A stretch of DNA of 6,998 bases from contig DAOTYY010000147.1 of NCBI GenBank assembly GCA_034434695.1, forward strand, positions 1-6,998, written 5' to 3'. The stretch's first letter is position 1. Every line of letters starts with the position of its first letter. A program made the translations under genes and the position numbers. This stretch comes from DYEC01 sp034434695 (GTDB taxonomy: Bacteria > Chloroflexota > Anaerolineae > Anaerolineales > Anaerolineaceae). Positions 1 through 5,035 of this stretch are shown here, in pieces. A model generated the notes under the pieces. That model saw only the letters and a list, made by a program, of their open reading frames with translations, did not search any database and was not told the DNA's origin.

Positions 1-51
1 AGTTTCTGTTTTGCGCTTGACATCTGGCAGCTGCAGGACAACAATCGACAT
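1..51 (-). CDS. N-terminal fragment of unidentified protein, cut by window edge
   Basis: The first 17 codons of a minus-strand gene that continues beyond base 1 (MSIVVLQLPDVKRKTET). I chose the ATG at 51-49 because GGAG sits six bases upstream, and because a TTGACA/TAAGAT promoter at 111-83 would start transcription near base 76. The alternative in-frame ATG at 84-82 falls inside that -10 box and is therefore unlikely to be translated from this promoter. The peptide is too short to assign. Its opening (hydrophobic strand, then LPDVK) reminds me of transposase N-termini that precede a CPYC zinc finger, but that is only an impression. It lies downstream of, and in the same direction as, the metallophosphoesterase, 155 bases away, with its own promoter between them. 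Confidence 0.45.
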   Translation of the reverse strand, partial: MSIVVLQLPDVKRKTET

Positions 52-82
52 GGCGATCTCCGTTGTGATGGTGGTATCTATC

Positions 83-111
83 ATCTTACTCGGAGCTCGC
101 CTATTTGTCAA
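83..111 (-). promoter_or_regulatory. sigma70-type promoter for the gene starting at 51
   Basis: On the minus strand a perfect TTGACA (111-106) is followed after exactly 17 bases by TAAGAT (88-83, four of six matches to TATAAT). The predicted start is near 76. That gives a leader of about 25 bases containing the GGAG ribosome-binding site before the ATG at 51. Confidence 0.6.
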
Positions 112-137
112 AACCAACCATCTATGTTACAGACACC

Positions 138-151
138 ATTGTGTACACAAT
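138..151. promoter_or_regulatory. 14-bp perfect palindrome, possible regulator site
   Basis: ATTGTGTACACAAT is a perfect palindrome with no spacer. Its centre lies about 68 bases upstream of the transcription start predicted for the gene at 51, a distance typical of upstream activator sites. It also lies 56 bases beyond the stop codon of the metallophosphoesterase gene, but it has no loop or T-run, so a terminator role is unlikely. The binding protein is unknown. Confidence 0.4.
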
Positions 152-206
152 TGTCGTAGAGTGCATTAGGGTAGTACAACCCCAGCAACATTACCGAACT
201 GATAAG

Positions 207-770
207 TTACGATCCGATCTCTGGCTGTTCAAAATGGGGTTGTGCAGGCGGCAGATAAGGAGCCAGAATTTCTCCCAACCGCCAGGGGCGATAGTGTCGG
301 ACTTCCACGCAAAGGTTGACGTGCCTGGCACCCAGTTCTGGAGCTACATTGTTGTGGATGTGACCGTGCAGATTGAGCACTCTCGGTTCCAGGGGGACGA
401 TAGGGCGGTGCGAGAAGATCAGCGTCCATCCTGAGGGGTGATCCATTCGATATGGATCTGGCACCAGGGTGATCCCCAGTTGTTGATAGAAATCGTTGCT
501 ACGCCGGTCGTGGTTGCCGCGCATCAGGTACAGCTTGCCGTTGAGCAACGGTGCTAAGTCTTCGATGTTTTCCTTCTTACCCAGCGCCAGGTCGCCGACG
601 TGGAAGACAATCTCTGCTGGTTGAATAAGGCGGTTCCAGTTTTCGATGATCGTCTCCTGCCAACCATCCGGTCGGTCGCAATAGCGACCGATGTTCTCGT
701 GGAAGAAATGAGTATCGGAGATAATCCAGGTTTGGTCATCAAAGGGGAATTGCGGCTGGGGCGGTAGCAT
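207..770 (-). CDS. calcineurin-like metallophosphoesterase
   Basis: A 187-residue soluble protein with the full set of metal-binding motifs of the calcineurin-like phosphoesterase fold. These are D19-x-H21 in SDTHFFHEN, G59-D60, G85-N86-H87-D88, H121 in FSHRP, and G136-H137-I138-H139. The family cleaves phosphomono- or phosphodiesters with two metal ions. Small stand-alone proteins of this type are found in bacteria and phages, and their substrates are mostly unknown. No signal peptide or membrane segment is visible, so it is probably cytoplasmic. The length is normal and nothing is missing. The ATG at 770 has no clear Shine-Dalgarno (upstream bases CTACCCATAAACC), but the next in-frame ATG would lose the first metal ligands. 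A TATAAT box lies 35-40 bases upstream within an inverted repeat, so repression by a DNA-binding protein is likely. The substrate is not predictable. Confidence 0.9.
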   Translation of the reverse strand: MLPPQPQFPFDDQTWIISDTHFFHENIGRYCDRPDGWQETIIENWNRLIQPAEIVFHVGDLALGKKENIEDLAPLLNGKLYLMRGNHDRRSNDFYQQLGITLVPDPYRMDHPSGWTLIFSHRPIVPLEPRVLNLHGHIHNNVAPELGARHVNLCVEVRHYRPWRLGEILAPYLPPAQPHFEQPEIGS

Positions 771-790
771 GGTTTATGGGTAGCCAGGAA

Positions 791-816
791 GCAGGATATA
801 CGAGATTATATCCTGC
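791..816 (-). promoter_or_regulatory. TATAAT box inside a perfect inverted repeat (operator-like)
   Basis: GCAGGATATA (791-800) and TATATCCTGC (807-816) form a perfect 10-bp inverted repeat with a 6-base spacer. On the minus strand a perfect TATAAT (810-805) lies inside it, 35 bases before the phosphoesterase ATG. Transcription would start near 798, inside the repeat, so the RNA would not contain both arms. A DNA operator is therefore more likely than an RNA hairpin. The -35 region is poor (AGGCAA at 17 bases) and is itself covered by a second small repeat, TTGCC-TTT-GGCAA (828-840). Confidence 0.5.
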
Positions 817-926
817 CAGTGACTGGTTTGCCTTTGGCAAGGTATAGCGATATCAGGCTTTGTTCCAGAATTTCAAAGGAGAGCCCTGATAGTAGCGGGG
901 GAGGTTTACATAAAAAGTGATACGAA

Positions 927-948
927 AAGATGCCGAAGTTGGCATCTT
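927..948 (-). terminator. rho-independent terminator of the zinc-finger gene
   Basis: On the minus strand AAGATGCC, a 6-base loop AACTTC and GGCATCTT form an 8-bp perfect stem followed by TTTTCG. It lies 26 bases past the stop codon of the 974-1657 gene and in the same orientation. Confidence 0.65.
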
Positions 949-973
949 ATTGAAATGGAATTTAGTGTACTAA

Positions 974-1657
974 TCAGTATGGGGGCTCAGCTGGACCTTC
1001 ATAACCGCACATCCCGGCACGCGGAGAATTAACCAAGGGCATCGGCTCGCCATAATTCTCGTGCGGGTGTTTTTCCATGTGTTCGTCGCAAAGATAGCCG
1101 CTTTTATCCTCTTCGTAAACACATTCGGTACACAGCCAATGCGCCGGCTGACCGCAATCCTGGCAGACAAATTCTGGCATCCGGTTTCGCACCAGCAGGG
1201 CAATGGGATGTTTGGTGGTTGGTTTTCCTTCCCGGAATCCCACCACTCTGATATCCGTCTCGGAGGTGGTGCCAAAGTCGTAGAGATGGCGCAGCACCAG
1301 ACCGGTCTCAAAGATTGCATCAGCTTTGCGCGCTTTGCCTATATCTATTCCACCCCACCCGCCAATCGTGAACTTGCTCAGGTGTCCGCAACATTCCAGC
1401 CAGATGGCGCGAAGGTATTTGTCGAGCTTATCGAGCGAAGCTGTGCCAACCATTTCCAGGTCGAGCCAGAAATCCTTATCATAAGCATCTTGAACGCGCA
1501 GATGCCAGAGGGTTTCCTCTGGTCGGTTATTAGCTTCGGCTGCAGTCAGTGCTTCTTGTCGCTTGGGACATTTATCCAGGTGTTTGGCTACGCCACGCTT
1601 GGTGATGATCTCACCGCAGTAGGCGCAGATGCCAGGGTTTTCGGGTCTACGGGGCAT
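974..1657 (-). CDS. zinc-finger protein with pRiA4b ORF-3 (IS1096 TnpR)-like domain
   Basis: A 227-residue protein with three parts. Residues 10-30 form a C2HC-type finger (C11, C14, H26, C30). Residues about 50-140 resemble the plasmid pRiA4b ORF-3 / IS1096 passenger TnpR-like domain: an LWHLRV strand, a WLDLE segment, an LDKLDKYLRAIWLECCGHL helix and the later YDFGTTSETDI motif, which parallels the family's YDFGDxWxHxI. Residues 162-199 hold a second Cys/His cluster (C165, C168, C176, C179, C190, H193, H197, H199) that probably binds zinc. The ATG at 1657 has AAGGAG seven bases upstream. No membrane segment is seen. The biochemical role of this domain family is not settled; it is common near mobile elements and on plasmids. 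The gene is transcribed alone, between terminators at both ends. Confidence 0.75.
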   Translation of the reverse strand: MPRRPENPGICAYCGEIITKRGVAKHLDKCPKRQEALTAAEANNRPEETLWHLRVQDAYDKDFWLDLEMVGTASLDKLDKYLRAIWLECCGHLSKFTIGGWGGIDIGKARKADAIFETGLVLRHLYDFGTTSETDIRVVGFREGKPTTKHPIALLVRNRMPEFVCQDCGQPAHWLCTECVYEEDKSGYLCDEHMEKHPHENYGEPMPLVNSPRAGMCGYEGPAEPPY

Positions 1658-1748
1658 GTGAAAACTCCTTATCCAATTTTAGCACAGTTCTGACTCCCCT
1701 TTCGCTGATTCCATGAGCCGCCTACCCACGGTGAGTATAATGGTAAAC

Positions 1749-1791
1749 AAAAGCCTGTATCTTCCTACATTTGGAAGAGTACAGGCTTTTT
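1749..1791 (-). terminator. long hairpin terminator ending the membrane-protein/oxidoreductase operon
   Basis: AAAAGCCTGTA + TCTTCC (1749-1765), a 7-base loop, and GGAAGA + TACAGGCTTTT (1773-1790) pair over 17 bp with one bulged G at 1779. A run of T follows on both strands (TTTTGTTT on minus, TTTTT on plus), so it could work in both directions. It lies between the stop codon of the oxidoreductase pseudogene (1942) and the start of the zinc-finger gene (1657). Confidence 0.75.
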
Positions 1792-1897
1792 GATGGAGAT
1801 AATTATTTTTAAGAAGAGGTTGCTTGGCTTGAAGTGCGCAACCGTGGGCAGCATAGATTGTAAATGTATTGAGCGATCTAAAGACCAAACTCACCTG

Positions 1898-1916
1898 CCG
1901 CTGCGAAGCGTAGCGG
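1898..1916. repeat. short GC-rich hairpin (repeat-like)
   Basis: CCGCTGCG and CGTAGCGG pair over 8 positions (one G-T) around a 3-base loop. The hairpin lies 25 bases past the stop of the oxidoreductase pseudogene and is followed by GCGATCG at 1921. It is more GC-rich than its surroundings and resembles a small intergenic palindromic repeat. No T-run follows on the minus strand, so I do not call it a terminator. Only one copy is present in the window. Confidence 0.35.
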
Positions 1917-1941
1917 AATAGCGATCGGGAGCTGCGCCTTG

Positions 1942-2933
1942 TCAGGTTTTGCGATTTTCTTCCATAGTAATGACGACTTTTCCCTTGGGATGCACTTTCT
2001 CAAAATACCAGAAAGCTTCAGAAGTTTTGCTTAACGGATAACATTCATCGATAACGGGCATGATTTTTCCTAATTCAATGAGCTCTTTTATAAAGAATAG
2101 ATCTTTCTGGTTGGGTTCGAGCGTTAAGACACAAATTTTCTGGGAACCAGCCTTGGATACTCTTTTCTATTGCTTGCACCTCGATGAGTTGAGCCATAGA
2201 GCCACCAGCAACGACATAGGTTCCTTCAGGTTTTAATACATGCAGATAATCTGAAATCGGATGATATCCGTTCACAGCCAGGATCAGGTCGTACGGCTTC
2301 CCACTTTGGGTGAAGTCTTCTACCTTGTAATCGATGACATGGTCTGCTCCAAGGGAGCGCATCATTTCCAGGTTCCTTGTACTGCACACCGCTGTGACTT
2401 CTGCCCCGACCGCTTTGGCAATCTGCACGGCAAATGTTCCCACACCACCAGAAGCGCCATTAATCAAAACCTTTTGCCTTGGTTGAATGTTTCCTTTGTC
2501 ACGTAGACCCTGCAAGGCAGTCATCGCCGCTAAAGGTAAAGCCGCAGCCTGCTCGAATTGTTAAATTAGCAGGTTTCAGCGTGATTGCATTTTCATTGGC
2601 ACATACATAATCGGTAAAAGTACCTCGACTGGTTGCGCTGGGCATATACCCGAAAACCTCATCACCCGGTTTAAACAGCCTGGCATTACCGCCAATTGCC
2701 TCAACCCGGCCGGCAAAATCAGCTCCGAGTATCTTGTTATTGGGATGGAAGAGACCTCCCGGCATCAGTCGCATAAAAATTGGATTTGCTCGCAGCATTC
2801 GCAAGTCACGGGAATTGAGGGATGCTGCATGAATATGGATCAACACCTCATCATGTTGTGGGGAAGGTTTCTCCACTTCCCGGAGCTGAAGAACATCTGG
2901 TGAACCGTATCTGGGGCAGATTATTGCTTTCAT
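1942..2933 (-). pseudogene. QOR-like NAD(P)-dependent dehydrogenase (MDR superfamily), two frameshifts
   Basis: A medium-chain dehydrogenase/reductase in three frames. The first frame (2933 to about 2559) holds the GroES-like part: MKAIICPRYGSPDVLQL, ILGADFAGRVEAIG, FKPGDEVFGY and GTFTDYV. The second (about 2557 to 2165) begins FEQAAALPLAAMTALQGL, then has the Rossmann motif GASGGVG (residues 159-165 of the repaired protein) and LGADHVIDY. The third (about 2165 to 1942) ends LIELGKIMPVIDECYPL...PKGKVVITMEE and stops at TGA. Removing one base near 2558-2559 and one near 2150-2168 gives a continuous 329-residue protein, normal for the family. Zinc ligands of true alcohol dehydrogenases are absent, as in quinone oxidoreductases. 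The ATG at 2933 has AAGG about ten bases upstream and starts 2 bases after the previous stop, so it is the last gene of the operon. As written, the product would be inactive. Base-calling errors are an alternative to decay. Confidence 0.85.
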
Positions 2934-2935
2934 AT

Positions 2936-3391
2936 TTAGACCTTTCTGTTTTGCCTATCAACTACATAGCCAATCACCAATCCAAGGGCAAGAAACCTCG
3001 GCACATTCATTCCTGTATCGAGCAGGAGGTACACGGAGGCATTAGCCGGGTTTCCGAGCGCAGAAAGGACCTCGATAATAACCATGGCTCCATAACTAAG
3101 AATCAATGCTTTGAAGATGGTTTTATTACCGGGGACCTTGTTAAAGAAACGAAGCAGGCAGAAACTAACGCATAATGCGATCACCATGCCGCCAACCAAC
3201 GCTTCAGCAAGAGCCACGGGGAGAGAAGAGATCGAGAACGCAGCTTTGTACTTTGCAGCGATGGGGGATAGAGCAATTATCAAGTCAGTGATCCAGAATG
3301 CTGCCCCACCCGATCCTGCTAACTTAAGCAGCCTCTTTGAAAACTCATGAGATGCCTGATGCTTGCTTTGATTTGTGACCCGGGTTTCCAT
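2936..3391 (-). CDS. small four-helix membrane protein, paralogue 2 (unknown function)
   Basis: A 151-residue integral membrane protein that I cannot assign to a named family. Hydrophobic segments lie at about residues 24-43, 57-83, 92-112 and 129-144; the N-terminal 20 residues are polar and basic. It is clearly paralogous to the product of the next gene upstream (3402-3876). Both share IAAxYxAAxSIS, an LVGG motif in the second helix, LLRFFxxxP after it, and ALGxxIGYV near the C-terminus. I chose the ATG at 3391, with AAGGAAA seven bases upstream; a TTG at 3430 would add 13 residues overlapping the previous gene. The start is 10 bases past the previous stop, and the stop is 2 bases before the dehydrogenase ATG, so translation is probably coupled. 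This copy is intact, unlike its partner. Confidence 0.75.
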   Translation of the reverse strand: METRVTNQSKHQASHEFSKRLLKLAGSGGAAFWITDLIIALSPIAAKYKAAFSISSLPVALAEALVGGMVIALCVSFCLLRFFNKVPGNKTIFKALILSYGAMVIIEVLSALGNPANASVYLLLDTGMNVPRFLALGLVIGYVVDRQNRKV

Positions 3392-3401
3392 GGCTATTTC
3401 C

Positions 3402-3876
3402 TTATTCCAACCCGGCAGGTTTCGCTGCAACTAAAGATGGATTGATTCCCTTGTACTGCCTTTTACACACATAGCCAATCGCGATTCCAAGGGCAAGGAT
3501 ACGGATCACGTTTAAATGCTGTGCCGATGATGAAGTAACGTAAGACATTACTTGTTGCGTAAAAACTTGAGGGACCACCGAGAAGGATCGTAACGATGAC
3601 CAGAACAATCGAGCTCAGGAAGAATGATTTAAGGAGCGGATCCTTTACCGGGATCCTGTCAAAGAAACGCAGCAATGGATAACTGACCCACAACCCAATG
3701 ATCAAGCCGCCGACCAAGGATTCAAGCAGCATTGGATAATAAGAAATGGACATGGCAGCCCTGTATTCCGCTGCAATGGAGGTTCGGGAAATCGCGAAGT
3801 TAGCCAGCCAGAAAGCCATGCCTCCCACCAAGGTAAGTACGAATGCCTTTTTCCAGATTCTTTTCGAGTTTTTCAT
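3402..3876 (-). pseudogene. small four-helix membrane protein, paralogue 1, frameshifted
   Basis: A paralogue of the following gene, interrupted by one frameshift. The first frame (3876 to about 3514) encodes a basic N-terminus and three membrane segments, with IAAEYRAAMSIS, SLVGG and LLRFFDRIP. The reading then breaks in an AAA run (3511-3513 on the plus strand, TTT). Removing one A joins IIGTAF to NVIRILALGIAIGYVCKRQ in the second frame, which matches NVPRFLALGLVIGYVVDRQ of the intact copy. The protein continues to a TAA at 3404-3402. The repaired product is 157 residues. As written, translation runs 16 residues in the wrong frame after the break and loses the last helix. The start codon overlaps the end of the DUF4386 gene by 77 bases, with an AAGAG-like sequence upstream. 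The function is unknown. Confidence 0.75.
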
Positions 3877-4576
3877 CTTTTTCTCTTTTCTTTTCAGGAT
3901 TCATAGATAATTGGGGTTTCACAGCCTTGATGGAAAGCCACAAAGCCAAGGAAACTTCTGCTATAAAACTGATCACCAAACAGGGATAAGCGATGACTGC
4001 AAGATCAGGGAAGATCAAACGCTGGCAGACATACACGAATTGACAAATACCATCCGCGATCAACAACATGCCGAGGATCTTTGGAAGAAATCTCGATTTA
4101 AGGACCAGGTAACCGAGGGGAAACAGCCAGACGCCATAAGGTACCTGGGCGATAACGACCCCATTTTTGTATAAACTGACAAAAAACACTGCTAGTGCCT
4201 GCAGTTGATCTGGTTGGAAGGCGTTGATGGTCTCTGCCCCGTTCAATATCACCAGGCTGGCAAACAGGCAAAGTGAACTAAATAACCAGACAGCAAAACC
4301 AGCCAGATTAAATATCAGGAAAAGTAAAGCCAGGTCTTTATTCACCGGTTTCAATAACACGTACAAAGCCCAGGCTGCTAAAAAGAAAAGAACGACAGAG
4401 AACAGATTGATCACAAAACCGATGCGGAATTGAAATGCATGGGTCATGATGTGATTGACAGTGACCGGAGCTTCCACGAACACAAATTTTCCGAATTGAT
4501 TGGCGATAACTGAGGTGATCACGTAAAGCAGATAAAGCACACCGGCGGTTCTGGCGATTTTAGTGACTGAATTCAT
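3800..4576 (-). CDS. DUF4386 family integral membrane protein
   Basis: A 258-residue membrane protein with about six hydrophobic segments (roughly residues 10-26, 52-76, 82-112, 139-158, 165-186 and 193-216). The stretch GVWLFPLGYLVLKSRFLPKI (148-167) followed by LGMLL is the characteristic signature of DUF4386 proteins, whose function is unknown. The ATG at 4576 has AAAGGAG six bases upstream. The start overlaps the end of the preceding truncated gene by 17 bases. The C-terminus is odd: after about residue 226 it becomes a lysine/glutamate-rich tail (EKKREKDEKLEKNLEK) that overlaps the next gene by 77 bases. One more A in the A-run at 3878-3882 would instead end the protein at a TGA in an ATGA overlap with the next start. 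The true C-terminus is therefore uncertain, but the fold-bearing part is intact. Confidence 0.8.
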   Translation of the reverse strand: MNSVTKIARTAGVLYLLYVITSVIANQFGKFVFVEAPVTVNHIMTHAFQFRIGFVINLFSVVLFFLAAWALYVLLKPVNKDLALLFLIFNLAGFAVWLFSSLCLFASLVILNGAETINAFQPDQLQALAVFFVSLYKNGVVIAQVPYGVWLFPLGYLVLKSRFLPKILGMLLIADGICQFVYVCQRLIFPDLAVIAYPCLVISFIAEVSLALWLSIKAVKPQLSMNPEKKREKDEKLEKNLEKGIRTYLGGRHGFLAG

Positions 4577-4962
4577 TTTTTACTCCTTTGAAGATCGGAA
4601 ATCCCGACAGGCAAATTCCTGTAAGGTATAGAACACTTTGAACAACATTTACTTGCCAGCGCCCATTACCGATGTAAGAAGAGGCAAGAAACGCCATAGC
4701 TTCAATAAAGCCAATTACTCCAACCAGGAGCCAGAAAGCCCATTTTTGTCCTGCGGCGAGTTTCCTGTGAATCAACGGCCAGGTCAGCACCGAGATCATC
4801 AACGAGCAGGAGTTATACAGGATCGTGAAACAATTCAGCGATGCAATAGTTTTGGCGCTAAGGTTGGCAATTTCGGCTTCTGAAAAAGAAGCTACCTGCA
4901 ATATTGGGGAGTCCTTCCTGAGCACGATGACATAGCACAATATGATAAAGGCGAGAATAAAG
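4560..4962 (-). pseudogene. C-terminal part of a membrane protein, truncated by the IS66 element
   Basis: An open frame runs from the IS boundary at 4962 to the TAA at 4560. It begins FILAFIILCYVIVL, the inside of a membrane helix, so the true N-terminus is missing. Three more hydrophobic segments follow (about residues 36-57, 67-90 and 96-115 counted from the TTG at 4940). In the same frame the IS terminal repeat contains a TGA, so the original start is gone. A TTG at 4940 could be used, but it lies mid-helix with no good Shine-Dalgarno. The gene overlaps the DUF4386 start by 17 bases, so it was probably the first or an early cistron of this operon. I do not recognise the family. Confidence 0.65.
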
Positions 4963-4976
4963 GTAACTGCTCAGGC
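4963..4976 (+). repeat. left terminal inverted repeat of the IS66 element
   Basis: GTAACTGCTCAGGC, an exact reverse complement of 6527-6540. The inner part CAGGC also pairs with GCCTG at 4983-4987 across a 6-base loop, making a small subterminal hairpin. Confidence 0.9.
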
Positions 4977-5007
4977 ATAAAAGCCTGTTGAACCTTACCA
5001 TTGTCAA
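4977..5007 (-). promoter_or_regulatory. possible outward promoter at the IS left end
   Basis: On the minus strand a perfect TTGACA (5007-5002) is followed after 19 bases by TTTTAT (4982-4977). It points out of the element toward the truncated membrane-protein operon. The spacing is longer than optimal and the -10 is weak, so this is tentative. The -10 lies in the loop of the subterminal hairpin. Confidence 0.3.
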
Positions 5008-5029
5008 AATCGCGCAAATCGGTCAGAAT
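5001..5029 (+). promoter_or_regulatory. possible transposase promoter
   Basis: TTGTCA (5001-5006, five of six matches to the -35 consensus), a 17-base spacer and CAGAAT (5024-5029, four of six). The predicted start is near 5036, which is the transposase ATG itself, implying a leaderless or nearly leaderless message. The absence of a good Shine-Dalgarno before that ATG is consistent with this. Confidence 0.35.
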
Positions 5030-5035
5030 TAGGGC

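Noticed and set aside
1061..1693. 210-codon open frame on the plus strand
   Set aside because: Antisense to the zinc-finger/pRiA4b-like gene, which has motifs, a Shine-Dalgarno and a terminator. The translation looks random.
1679..1894. 71-codon open frame on the minus strand
   Set aside because: It reads through the long hairpin terminator at 1749-1791 and has no protein-like pattern or good ribosome-binding site.
2261..2506. 81-codon open frame on the plus strand inside the oxidoreductase
   Set aside because: Antisense shadow of the Rossmann domain frame.
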